Virus record (IMG/VR): IMGVR_UViG_3300022699_000163
Coordinates: 1-22,893 of that record
DNA from: a virus
Direction: 5' to 3' (one strand)
Length of the DNA: 22,893 nt
Below the pieces are notes generated by a model, which had not been told where the DNA came from, ran no database searches, and saw nothing but the letters and a program-made list of their open reading frames with translations. A program made the position numbers and the translations under genes. Shown here piece after piece: positions 7,742 through 15,205 of the stretch (positions are counted from its first letter, which is position 1; each line of letters opens with the position of its first letter).

Positions 7742-8046
7742 TATGATGTCACCGTCACTTTCAAAAACCGTCCGTCGTTTTTTAACTCAGTTTGGATTGT
7801 GTACGTGGTCCCGGATATAGTGACCTTGTCCCCCCGTTTGGGATCTCGATCAAGCTCGGACCTCAGTATATCCACATGAGGGACCTTGGCCATCACCCCT
7901 GCGTCATATTCACTGTGTTGTAGCTGGAGAGTCTCCGCGTACCTAGCGTGGACACTGGTAGACTCTCCGCTATCAACATACGTGTAGGTTGACACAGTAG
8001 CTAGATGTTCAAATATGTCTGTAGCTGCGTCGTCCCAAATTGACAT
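7741..8046 (-). CDS. Head-tail joining protein, gpFII-like
   Basis: The 101-residue protein (MSIWDDAATDIFEHL at the start, DPKRGDKVTISGTTYTI near the end) has the size and layout of head-tail attachment proteins of the gpFII type. The late segment, a beta-hairpin with RGD-x-V and G-x-x-Y, is common in that group. It lies between the capsid and gpZ-like genes, with TAATG overlaps on both sides. It would bind the connector and give the docking site for the tail. Confidence 0.78.
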   Translation of the reverse strand: MSIWDDAATDIFEHLATVSTYTYVDSGESTSVHARYAETLQLQHSEYDAGVMAKVPHVDILRSELDRDPKRGDKVTISGTTYTIQTELKNDGRFLKVTVTS

Positions 8047-9050
8047 TATGGAGTGTACACCTCAACTAGTACCTCAGGTCTCATACACAATGGTAATGGG
8101 TTTGATTGAGTATGGATTTTAACCCCGCGGTTGAATTCCATAGCTTCGGTCTTGGCATAGTACGGCCTCCCGCGGGTATTCGCTGTTTCCAAGAAATCCG
8201 CTGGGGAGAAGAAATTGATGAATGTGTTCCGAGTTCCCTCGGGGAACGCAATGCCCTCTTTGGCGTCGATGAATTTTCTTGAAACATTGTCAGCATCTGG
8301 GCATGTACCTACATACTCTTCCCAGGTGATCCCGCCGAATTGAAACCCTTTTCGGACATCGGATCTTAAGAGCTCACCGTCACGCCAGCGTGCATAGGCG
8401 TCCTTGACTTTGTCGTGGGTTACCAGTGCGTCGAAAAAATCCTCGTCTACAAGCACTCGGATACCGCGCATGATTTCGCCCTTGAGGTTCTTTTCAATAT
8501 GCCGTTTTAACTCATGGCATTTAGTAATAACCTCTGTGCTAGCGTTGTTCAGGGCAAAGTTAACACGTTTTTTAGTGATCAAAAATTCTTTAAACAGATC
8601 GTAGATTTCCGACCCGTCAGCGTCGTATATGATTCCCTTGAGTGCTCCCATTCTCAGGTACTCCAGGGTTATAGCATGTTTGTCTTTCGCCGACTGTAAA
8701 TGGTCATTCATAATCTGCGCTAGTGCCTTGGTACCGTCCTCTGTGCCATACGCTCTGATATTAGCGTACTCGTCCGGTTGAATGAAATCGTCATATGGGA
8801 TATGGGGCACAATAAACCCTCGGGTGTGTCTTGTACCCCTGGAGGATTTTTGCCCTGGAGATCCCACCGGCATTGTCTTCAACAGATTCAATTTTCCTTC
8901 ATACTCGTCAATGGCTACCTGTCGGCCCGTTATTGGTTGGCTGCGAAACAATCCCAGCTCCCGGACCCGACCGTAATTGTTTGGTAGCCGTTCAATTGCT
9001 GCTCCCAAACTCCATAAATCAAATGCATCTGCTTGAAAAGGGTTTAACAT
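8046..9050 (-). CDS. Major capsid protein E-like (HK97 fold, lambda gpE family)
   Basis: The 334-residue protein is close to lambda gpE in length (341) and in features of the E family: FDLWSLGAAIERLPNNYGRV near the N-terminus, RQVAIDEYEGKLNLLKTMPVGSPG, and a C-terminal region with PYYAKTEAMEFNRGVKIHTQSNPLPLC. It directly follows the decoration gene. The ATG at 9050 has an AGGAGA ribosome site nine bases upstream. It would form the icosahedral shell. Confidence 0.95.
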   Translation of the reverse strand: MLNPFQADAFDLWSLGAAIERLPNNYGRVRELGLFRSQPITGRQVAIDEYEGKLNLLKTMPVGSPGQKSSRGTRHTRGFIVPHIPYDDFIQPDEYANIRAYGTEDGTKALAQIMNDHLQSAKDKHAITLEYLRMGALKGIIYDADGSEIYDLFKEFLITKKRVNFALNNASTEVITKCHELKRHIEKNLKGEIMRGIRVLVDEDFFDALVTHDKVKDAYARWRDGELLRSDVRKGFQFGGITWEEYVGTCPDADNVSRKFIDAKEGIAFPEGTRNTFINFFSPADFLETANTRGRPYYAKTEAMEFNRGVKIHTQSNPLPLCMRPEVLVEVYTP

Positions 9051-9087
9051 ATTGATATCTCTCCTGTTGTTATTGTTATTGTCATGA

Positions 9088-10008
9088 TTATCCCTGGGTA
9101 CGGTTCACAATACCCTTGGATTTCAGTTCATCCAGCGCGGTGGATTTCTGGCTATCTGTCATGCCTGATGGCCATACGAGATTTGTATCTGTTATCTCTG
9201 CATCTCGTACTATAGCCGCCCCGTCCTCGTCTGACGCGGATGTCTGGGTGAATGTCCCAGCTATGGTAGCGACGTTTGAATTGCCATCTACATCTAGGTT
9301 TTCCGCCTGGAATGTGCCTGATTTAGTGTCAATGTAAATATCACCCTCGGCGTCTCCCCCCGACCATGAGCCGGTTGAAACTTCAACTTTGATAACCCGC
9401 CCGGTCGCGCCCGAGGTAGCTCCAGTGATAGTGTCCCCTGGTTTTATTTCATACGTGCCGCCGCTGGTGTACGCTCGTGAATATTCATCTGGGGCCGACG
9501 CGTCTACATCCTCAGTGAGGATCCCGTACGCTTTGGCAGATCCGTCTACACCGCTCATGTTTATAGCCCGTACCTGCCCACCACCGTCGGGGACTGTTAC
9601 TGTGAATGTGTCGTTTACAGCAAAATCTGAACCACCGTCATTGATATCAAAATTGATCTGGTCATTGGTGTACGATGTACCTACGATGGCGTTGGGGAGT
9701 GCGTACCCGTCAGGATCCGCTACCGTGAATATACCGCCATTGGTAACCGCTTGAATGCAAGTCATTGTATATGTACCCGCTTTCACGGCACGCCCGCCGG
9801 TAACCCCTGTCATAGTTCCGTCGCCTGAGTTTCCAGCACCGGCGGTTCCAGTAGTAGGGACTGAACCGGCCGTTATTTTACCAAGGACTTGTCCCAATGA
9901 CAGATCCTGCCCGGCTAATACCGACACGTCCTCACGGGAAAAAAAATTACCCGCTTCGTTCTTAATTATCTGATCTAATGTAATTCCCTGTGTAGCGTCT
10001 AATACCAT
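9088..10008 (-). CDS. Head decoration protein D-like with two inserted beta-domains
   Basis: The 306-residue protein is about three times the size of lambda gpD (110). The D-family pieces are split: residues 28-46 (VSVLAGQDLSLGQVLGKIT), 155-170 (DGSAKAYGILTEDVDA) and 268-303 (EITDTNLVWPSGM, ALDELKSKGI). Between the first two lies a Gly/Thr-rich domain (about 55-145) common in large D-like proteins; between the second and third lies the GSWSGGDAEGDIYI domain (about 184-252) also found in the tail terminator. D proteins trimerise on the expanded capsid and stabilise it against DNA pressure. The insertions would project from the head. A perfect AGGAGGT site lies 11 bases before the ATG. Confidence 0.9.
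   Translation of the reverse strand: MVLDATQGITLDQIIKNEAGNFFSREDVSVLAGQDLSLGQVLGKITAGSVPTTGTAGAGNSGDGTMTGVTGGRAVKAGTYTMTCIQAVTNGGIFTVADPDGYALPNAIVGTSYTNDQINFDINDGGSDFAVNDTFTVTVPDGGGQVRAINMSGVDGSAKAYGILTEDVDASAPDEYSRAYTSGGTYEIKPGDTITGATSGATGRVIKVEVSTGSWSGGDAEGDIYIDTKSGTFQAENLDVDGNSNVATIAGTFTQTSASDEDGAAIVRDAEITDTNLVWPSGMTDSQKSTALDELKSKGIVNRTQG
9253..9459 (-). other. Inserted beta-domain in the decoration protein, shared with the tail terminator
   Basis: Residues about 184-252 show GDTITGATSGATG, VSTGSWSGGDAEGDIYI and TFQAENLDV in order. The same series of motifs appears in the tail terminator (bases 6567-6767). The match is at protein pattern level; the DNA is not obviously a recent duplicate. 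Confidence 0.7.
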
Positions 10009-10029
10009 TTTTTGATTTACCTCCTGAAT

Positions 10030-11229
10030 TTAGACTAACGGACCGGTCTGCCCTGCTGATTTTAGGCGGGCGTCTGCATCCTCTATTAAAAAGTTTTTTG
10101 TATTCTGGGTTTGGGTTTGCTGAGAATTGATTTCCTCCTGTTTTGATTGAGCTGCCAAATGGTCATTGATGGCCCGTTTGGCATTTTCCACGGTGTACCC
10201 CTCTGATATGAGATGGTTGGCCATGGTTGTTGCTCCCATGGTTTCACACATATCCATTATTTCTGTTATTCGTGCGCGCTCGTTTTTTAGTATGTCCGTT
10301 TGATCTGCATTTGACTTTTCCAGATTTTGTTGCTCATCCGGTATAGGTGTGGGTGTGCTTGTGCTCTCTGATCCCTGGTTTACACTCATAGTTTTTACTA
10401 CCCCCTTCGATTTGTTAAATGATTGTTCGTATGATAGGACCTCATCTGCTAGTCCGAATTTCACCGCATCTGGCCCCATGTATATGCTCGCCTCCTGGGA
10501 TTTAATCTCATCCTGGGTTAACCCCAGGTTTCGTGACACGGTAGCCGTGAATAGATCATATACGGAATCGACTTTAGATTGCATGTCGGTCCGTGCTGAA
10601 TCAGATAACTCTACATGAGATGACAATTCGGTTTTCTTTGCTCCGGCGTAAACCGCCGTGTATTTATATCCGTCCTTTTCATCTCGGGCTGTTTGATCTA
10701 TGTGTAACGCCAATACACCGATCGATCCTAGTTTAGCCGTTCGTGATAGATACCGTTCGCCGGCTGCTGAGTAAATAGCGTATGCCGCCGACAATGCCAT
10801 TTCATTAGATACCGCTACTATTCGTTTTTGCCCACGGGAATTGTAAATTAGGTCCACCAAATCAAATAGTGCGGCGGCCTCGCCCCCTGGGGAGTCAATA
10901 TCCAGTAAAATTGTGTTCGTTTCCTTGGAGTCCCGCATCTGTAAAAACGCGGATTCTATATCTGGGTAACTGACCAGTCCAGACATGGCATCTAGGCCCG
11001 AAACCCTGTGTACAATAGTCCCATGTATTGGTACTATGCCGACACCGGACTCTATGCTCGGTGATTGTCCCCGTCTACGAGATTCCAATGACGGTTCCAT
11101 CTGAGCCGATTCTGGGACACCGACGCGGGAATTTAGAACCCACAGAATCTCAGATAGTTTAGATTCAGTTATCAGCAATGGGGTGTTAAACACCCTCCCC
11201 GTTACCCTGGGGAGAAAATTATCATTCAT
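10030..11229 (-). CDS. S49-family capsid maturation protease with scaffold-like tail (gpC-like)
   Basis: With the chosen start the protein has 399 residues. Residues about 64-285 are an SppA/ClpP-like S49 peptidase: GIVPIHGTI, LLDIDSPGGEAAA, then ALSAAYAIYSAA with the nucleophile Ser147, TAKLGSIGV, and YAGAKKTELS with the general-base Lys at 198 or 199. The C-terminal ~110 residues are polar and helical with many Gln, Asn and Glu, like the scaffold part that lambda makes from the nested Nu3 start. It lies between portal and decoration genes as gpC does. ATG 11229 is preferred over an upstream start at 11283 because GGAGGG lies seven bases before it and it overlaps the portal stop (ATGAATGA). 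It would cleave scaffold and other proteins in the prohead. Confidence 0.93.
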   Translation of the reverse strand: MNDNFLPRVTGRVFNTPLLITESKLSEILWVLNSRVGVPESAQMEPSLESRRRGQSPSIESGVGIVPIHGTIVHRVSGLDAMSGLVSYPDIESAFLQMRDSKETNTILLDIDSPGGEAAALFDLVDLIYNSRGQKRIVAVSNEMALSAAYAIYSAAGERYLSRTAKLGSIGVLALHIDQTARDEKDGYKYTAVYAGAKKTELSSHVELSDSARTDMQSKVDSVYDLFTATVSRNLGLTQDEIKSQEASIYMGPDAVKFGLADEVLSYEQSFNKSKGVVKTMSVNQGSESTSTPTPIPDEQQNLEKSNADQTDILKNERARITEIMDMCETMGATTMANHLISEGYTVENAKRAINDHLAAQSKQEEINSQQTQTQNTKNFLIEDADARLKSAGQTGPLV

Positions 11230-12718
11230 TTCGTCCCTCCGATTTTTGTAATGATCCTGATACGGTGGTTTTTCGCGGGTCACTGTCGAATACTAGACCG
11301 TTGTTGTCTGCTCGTTTGTTGTCCTCCGTAATTTCATCATCTAGTTGCTCTGGGTCGTTACCTAGTTCGCCAATGTTTTGGGATCTGGACTGTAACCCTA
11401 ACCGCATGAGTAGCTGTTTTCCTTTGGCGTCCTTGAGCGGATCGGTGAAATCCCATCCGTCAGCGTCCCAAGCAGTCCGTATGTACCTGCGTCGGTTGCG
11501 CCAATAGTCCTTTATTTCCAATATGTTGTTCATAGCTACTGCGTCCAACCAATTAGCCGCCCAGGGCCTACATAACTGGTGTATAAATATGTTCCGCTGT
11601 GTCATTCGGCAGCGTCGTCTGAATTCTAATAGTCCCGCTCTGATTGACGTATAGTTAACCCCGGATAGGTCGCCGGTTAACTGTTCGTATGTTACGCCCA
11701 TTCCGGCCGCCACCGCTCTGAGCTGTTGTTTAATCCATACCTCGTAGGTTTGGCCCACGTCTACCGGATTTGAGAATTTGATGTCCTCGACCCCGGTCCC
11801 TCTGAGATCCTGCATTGTACCAGTCTCTAAAGAGATTACTGTCTCACTGTTGTATGTTGTTTCCTCGCCTGGAATACCTCTATCAGAACTATCTCCATCA
11901 GGGGAGATTAAAAACCCCGCGAACATAGCCGCTACTGATTTGCGTTTTAATTCTGAGTCCTCATATTGATCTAGCTGATAGCATCTGGTGATTATTGTGG
12001 TCAACCACGGCCTGCCCCGTAATTGACCAGGTCTCAGTGGTTTATACATATGTAGTATGTTTTTTGCTGGTACTCTGACAGTGTCCATGTCCCCGAGATC
12101 AAATATACTGGACTCCCCCGGGTGATCCCGGTATAGATGATACGCGACTCGTTTTCCTGATCCAGATAGCTCGATGCCCGATTTAATACGGTTACCGTTG
12201 GATGCATAATCATCTGAATCATCGAGGTGATCCGGCTCCATTAACCTCAGAGTAATGGGGACTATGTAATTCGACCTGGAAGATTCTCGTTTAATATGGC
12301 CCAACACCTCACCCGATTCTATCAACGCCATAGCCGCCAAGGACTGTAGGCCGTTAAAATCAAGTACACCGTCCGAGTCCATTTCAGATTGAGATTCATC
12401 CCAGAGGGACTTTATTTCCTTATTCAAGCCCTTGTCGCCCGTTTTCCACCTGGGGGTTATACCTCGGCCGATGATGTTGGATACCAGCGCTTCAATACCA
12501 TTATCCACCCATGGGTTATCATTACGTAGTTTCCGGGACCGTTTTCGGATATTGTCCGCGTTGTTTGAAATAGCCGTATTCGGACCGGGGACTGACAACC
12601 CCCATGTCCCCATTCGCTTTGACGTAGACGCCGCGTGATATGTATCCCCGCTAGTCAGCCTCATTTTTGATTGAGTTCGTTTGGTTTTAGAAAACCACCG
12701 TAATGGATTTAGGTTCAT
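11222..12718 (-). CDS. Portal protein, lambda gpB-like
   Basis: The 498-residue protein has lambda-family portal features in order: an Arg/Lys-rich N-terminus with RSRKLRNDNPWVDNGIEALV, NIIGRGITPRW, LMEPDHLDD, KNILHMYKPLRPGQLRGRPW and GVTYEQLTGDLSGVNYTSIR. Twelve copies would form the ring at one capsid vertex through which DNA enters and leaves. ATG 12718 is chosen over the TTG one codon upstream because it forms a TGATG overlap with the gpW-like gene and lies five bases after a GGGGGG ribosome site. Confidence 0.96.
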   Translation of the reverse strand: MNLNPLRWFSKTKRTQSKMRLTSGDTYHAASTSKRMGTWGLSVPGPNTAISNNADNIRKRSRKLRNDNPWVDNGIEALVSNIIGRGITPRWKTGDKGLNKEIKSLWDESQSEMDSDGVLDFNGLQSLAAMALIESGEVLGHIKRESSRSNYIVPITLRLMEPDHLDDSDDYASNGNRIKSGIELSGSGKRVAYHLYRDHPGESSIFDLGDMDTVRVPAKNILHMYKPLRPGQLRGRPWLTTIITRCYQLDQYEDSELKRKSVAAMFAGFLISPDGDSSDRGIPGEETTYNSETVISLETGTMQDLRGTGVEDIKFSNPVDVGQTYEVWIKQQLRAVAAGMGVTYEQLTGDLSGVNYTSIRAGLLEFRRRCRMTQRNIFIHQLCRPWAANWLDAVAMNNILEIKDYWRNRRRYIRTAWDADGWDFTDPLKDAKGKQLLMRLGLQSRSQNIGELGNDPEQLDDEITEDNKRADNNGLVFDSDPRKTTVSGSLQKSEGRNE

Positions 12719-12942
12719 CAATACCCCCCGGATGTCATCACGTATCTAGCACGACTCGCCCCGGATGATATATTTATGTCTGATTTTATCCGGTCCAGTA
12801 ACGCCTCCAGTTTCTCCAGGTCGGTTTGATGGTAGGTTACTTCCTGGCCATCGTCGAAACGTACTCTGACTACTCGTTGACCGCGTGCCAGTGCTACTAT
12901 TGCCGACTCAATATTTGACTGGTCCGTGCTTGTGAACGCCAT
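12718..12942 (-). CDS. gpW-like head-tail joining protein
   Basis: The 74-residue protein has the size and pattern of gpW: an N-terminal helix (DQSNIESAIVALARGQRVV), a short hairpin (VRFDDGQEVTYHQTD) and a second helix (LEKLEALLDRIKSDI). It lies immediately before the portal gene, as W precedes B in lambda. Its start overlaps the end of the glycosyltransferase gene by 46 bases but has a strong AAGGAG site eight bases upstream, so it is translated on its own. gpW helps hold packaged DNA and prepares the head for the joining protein gpFII. Confidence 0.92.
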   Translation of the reverse strand: MAFTSTDQSNIESAIVALARGQRVVRVRFDDGQEVTYHQTDLEKLEALLDRIKSDINISSGASRARYVMTSGGY

Positions 12943-13610
12943 CTTCTTAACTCCTTGATTAATATACGTTGTTCTCGTTTTCTCTGTGTTCTGATTTGTT
13001 TTTCCGGGATGCTCTTAGCTGTGTAGCCCTGATAATGGTATACAGGGTTATCCGGCATTTTCACCCAGAAATACCCCAGTGTTTTTGATGTTTCCCAGAT
13101 CCAATTATCACCATAGTATATTCGCATCCCCTCGGGGATTCCCGGCATGATATTCAAGAATGATTTTCGGATATTCATGCAATACCCGCGGCGTACCCTG
13201 GGGACATAATACCGATTGGACGTAGGTGGTATTCGTTCCAGACAGTTCAAGTACCGCTGTTTTGACGGAATGGCCACAGCGCATTTAGGCCCGCACTCTA
13301 CGTTCATAATCCATAGTAGTTTCTCAAAAAACAGGTAATTCAGTATCAGGTCGTCATTGTAAATACCTATTATGTCTATATCTGGGCTAACTAACCCCAG
13401 TCCTAATTTCCACGCCTCGTTAGTACCTATGAAAGACGATGTTTTGTAATAGCAATAGCCATTGTTCGATACTAGACTGTTATAGACCCCATCATGTACA
13501 TTATCAATTATCACGATCTGATCAGGTTGGATTGTGTTTTGTTGGATTGACAATATTAAACCGTCGGCTAGTCTGGGATTGACCACCGGGATTATAATAG
13601 CTATTTTCAT
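12897..13610 (-). CDS. GT2-like glycosyltransferase
   Basis: The 237-residue protein starts MKIAIIIPVVNPRLADGLIL, the first strand and helix of a GT-A fold. IVIIDNVHDG follows, then FIGTNEAWKLGLGLV, and IGIYNDDLIL at residues 82-91, where the DD pair (86-87) would hold the metal and nucleotide sugar. GYCMNIRKSFL and YYGDNWIWETSKTLG match acceptor-side positions of GT2 enzymes. It should move a sugar from an activated donor to a phage protein or host glycan; the acceptor cannot be read from sequence. No membrane segment is seen. It is coupled by ATGA to the upstream methyltransferase. Three such genes are inserted between the lysis gene and gpW, a place where lambda has none. Confidence 0.85.
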   Translation of the reverse strand: MKIAIIIPVVNPRLADGLILSIQQNTIQPDQIVIIDNVHDGVYNSLVSNNGYCYYKTSSFIGTNEAWKLGLGLVSPDIDIIGIYNDDLILNYLFFEKLLWIMNVECGPKCAVAIPSKQRYLNCLERIPPTSNRYYVPRVRRGYCMNIRKSFLNIMPGIPEGMRIYYGDNWIWETSKTLGYFWVKMPDNPVYHYQGYTAKSIPEKQIRTQRKREQRILIKELRRWRSQARTSQILSRQ

Positions 13611-14083
13611 TTTGTTGCTGTCCCCACACAGTCACGCCATGGTTTGATGTCGCACAATTTGATATTGATATCCCGGAACCCAGCTGCTACTAATAATGAA
13701 TTCATTCCGTCCGGGAGGATCCTACGATAATCGGGCCTACAGTGTATGTACCCCGCTGATGGTGCTATGATACATACACGACCATTTGGTTTTACTACCC
13801 GGTGTATTTCCGTTATCCATGATAGCGGGAATTCCACGTGCTCCAATGTCTGCCCAGATATAACCGCATCGAATTCGTTGTCCGGTATACCCCAGCGATA
13901 TGGCTCGCCGGCTACGAGATCCACGTTAACACCGTCTACTATATCCAGCCCTGTGTATTCCCAATTACTGGGGATTATACTCCTGTATGTCGGCCCCCGG
14001 TTGGCCCGCCGGGAACCGACATCCAACACCCGGAGAGGAGAAAGACGGATGAGGGAGGAGATGAAGTTTTTCATTTCTTTCAT
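13607..14083 (-). CDS. Class I SAM-dependent methyltransferase (Methyltransf_11-like)
   Basis: Motif I is VLDVGSRRANRGPT, motif II is YTGLDIVDGVNVDL, and motif IV/post-I is FDAVISGQTLEHVEFP followed by EIHRVVKPNGRVCIIAP. This layout is that of small-molecule or sugar methyltransferases rather than DNA methylases: there is no DPPY or NPPY. ATG 14083 is chosen because it makes an ATGA overlap with the stop of the previous gene; an in-frame ATG at 14098 is possible, and neither has a clear ribosome site. Together with the neighbours it may decorate a glycan. Confidence 0.85.
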   Translation of the reverse strand: MKEMKNFISSLIRLSPLRVLDVGSRRANRGPTYRSIIPSNWEYTGLDIVDGVNVDLVAGEPYRWGIPDNEFDAVISGQTLEHVEFPLSWITEIHRVVKPNGRVCIIAPSAGYIHCRPDYRRILPDGMNSLLVAAGFRDINIKLCDIKPWRDCVGTATK

Positions 14084-14589
14084 TGATGATCTATGCATAG
14101 TTGCCCGTTTGATTTTCTTATTATTGACAATCCTCCAATTGGCCCTGGGAGGGATACTATTTCATATTGTGGATCGCGTCTGATTGTGTCTGCTACTCTC
14201 CATACGTCATGACAGTATCTTGGAGAGAGGTGTTTTTGTTTGACCGGGCAGGTATCGTGCATTATGACTAACCCTGTTTCCGGTTTGACTAGGTTGATGT
14301 AATTGATAAAATCCCGGTGTGCTTGTTTATATGCGTGACAGGCGTCTATGAATAACAGATCAATAGTTGTACTATTGACATAGCTAACCGCCTCGTCCGT
14401 GGTCATTTGCAGTAACCTAACATGGGGGTGTTTAATGACTCCGTTCATGGGTTTTGTGTCTACGCCGATAGCGCGATCTACATACGGGGATACCATATTA
14501 AATGTGTCACCGTCCCTGACCCCCAATTCCACGTAGGTTTTTACCGTCCTGGTTTTTGCCAGCTCAACTAGCAATCCCGCGTATCTCAT
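14080..14589 (-). CDS. Class I SAM-dependent methyltransferase (Methyltransf_24-like)
   Basis: Motifs run TYVELGVRDGDTFNMV, RAIGVDTKPMN, VRLLQMTTDEAV, IDLLFIDACHAYKQAHRDF and VKPETGLVIMHDT. The FIDACHAYKQA and IMHDT pair is typical of the Methyltransf_24 / macrocin-O-methyltransferase-like group that acts on sugars or small molecules. ATG 14589 gives 169 residues, forms a TGATG overlap with the 53-aa gene and follows GGGAG by four bases; the in-frame ATG at 14610 has no ribosome site. Its fold differs from the next methyltransferase, so the two are not a simple duplication. The substrate is unknown. Confidence 0.84.
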   Translation of the reverse strand: MRYAGLLVELAKTRTVKTYVELGVRDGDTFNMVSPYVDRAIGVDTKPMNGVIKHPHVRLLQMTTDEAVSYVNSTTIDLLFIDACHAYKQAHRDFINYINLVKPETGLVIMHDTCPVKQKHLSPRYCHDVWRVADTIRRDPQYEIVSLPGPIGGLSIIRKSNGQLCIDHQ

Positions 14590-14750
14590 CACACTCCCAA
14601 TAGAGCGCATATGACCGCGGCTAGTACATCATCCCACGGGTTTGAGGTTTTAGCCGCCCTGGCCTTGAAATCATTGGCAAACTCGACCAGTGTCCCACGT
14701 AACTGTGGTGTGATGGATAATAATAATTGTTTTGCAATACCTGATATCAT
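14589..14750 (-). CDS. Small conserved-looking phage protein with NPWDD motif
   Basis: This 53-residue protein reads MISGIAKQLLLSITPQL at the start, then VEFANDFKARAAKTSNPWDD and ends VLAAVICALLGV. The K-T-x-NPWDD then hydrophobic-helix pattern is one I associate with small unnamed phage proteins near lysis genes. Its ATG overlaps the endolysin stop (ATGA) and has AGGGAG five bases upstream; its stop overlaps the next start. The C-terminal hydrophobic stretch is only about 12 residues, too short for a clear holin membrane segment, so no lysis role is claimed. Confidence 0.7.
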   Translation of the reverse strand: MISGIAKQLLLSITPQLRGTLVEFANDFKARAAKTSNPWDDVLAAVICALLGV

Positions 14751-15148
14751 ATTTCTCCCTCTGTTGTGTTTATTTCATAATGTACTAAGTCATTGAAACC
14801 ATTGTCGTTTAAATTATGATCTTGGTCCCAGTCACCGCCCCATCTGAGGTCTAGTCCCATAGTCGCGGCTACCCCCAAAACAAAACCACCGAAGTGATAG
14901 AATCGATTATGGTCATCCCAGTCTATTGGGTACGGGGCCACATCCACTGCCCTAGATGGCAGGTACAAATGGTTTGATTTTAATGTTTTGGATTTTCCCT
15001 GAGATACGTATAACGATTGAGTTTCCGGAGACCTATGGCCCTCCAGAATAGTACAATCGTAGAATTGTATTACAACGCGGAATAAAATCTGTAGTTTATG
15101 GTGACATGATGTTAATTTTGATCTGGAACTCTCACTGAACCGTGGCAT
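14747..15148 (-). CDS. M15-family peptidase, putative endolysin
   Basis: The 133-residue protein has the M15 zinc peptidase core: EGHRSPETQSLYVSQGKS, SNHLYLPSRAVDV with His60 and Asp69 as zinc ligands, and NDLVHYEI with Asp120 as likely catalytic base and His123 as the third ligand. It matches the size of T5-type L-alanyl-D-glutamate or D-Ala peptidases that cut peptidoglycan cross-bridges for lysis. No signal peptide is present, so it would need a holin, and none is recognised nearby. It starts at ATG 15148 behind GGGGGA and is the first gene after the promoter at 15177-15204. It sits between terminase and head genes, an unusual place for a lysis gene in lambda-order phages. Confidence 0.88.
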   Translation of the reverse strand: MPRFSESSRSKLTSCHHKLQILFRVVIQFYDCTILEGHRSPETQSLYVSQGKSKTLKSNHLYLPSRAVDVAPYPIDWDDHNRFYHFGGFVLGVAATMGLDLRWGGDWDQDHNLNDNGFNDLVHYEINTTEGEI

Positions 15149-15176
15149 TTAATCCCCCTTTAGCCTATTATATACA

Positions 15177-15204
15177 AGTATACCACGGTATTACAATTTG
15201 TCAA
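15177..15204 (-). promoter_or_regulatory. Sigma70-type promoter ahead of endolysin and the head-tail operon
   Basis: Minus-strand boxes are TTGACA (15199-15204), 16-base spacer, TATACT (15177-15182) with TGG just before, an extended -10. A second TATAAT lies at 15167-15172. The spacer contains ATACC-GT-GGTAT, a small inverted repeat that could bind a regulator. The next gene downstream starts 29 bases after the -10 box. The following genes down to 2428 overlap or nearly touch, so this promoter could drive the whole block. Confidence 0.87.
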
Positions 15205-15205
15205 A

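Noticed and set aside
14589-14750. 53-aa protein next to the endolysin as a holin
   Set aside because: Its hydrophobic stretch is only about 12 residues, too short for a confident membrane segment.
14611-14796. Plus-strand reading frame of 61 codons opposite the 53-aa gene
   Set aside because: It is antisense to a gene with a good ribosome site and coupled overlaps at both ends, and it has no recognisable features.
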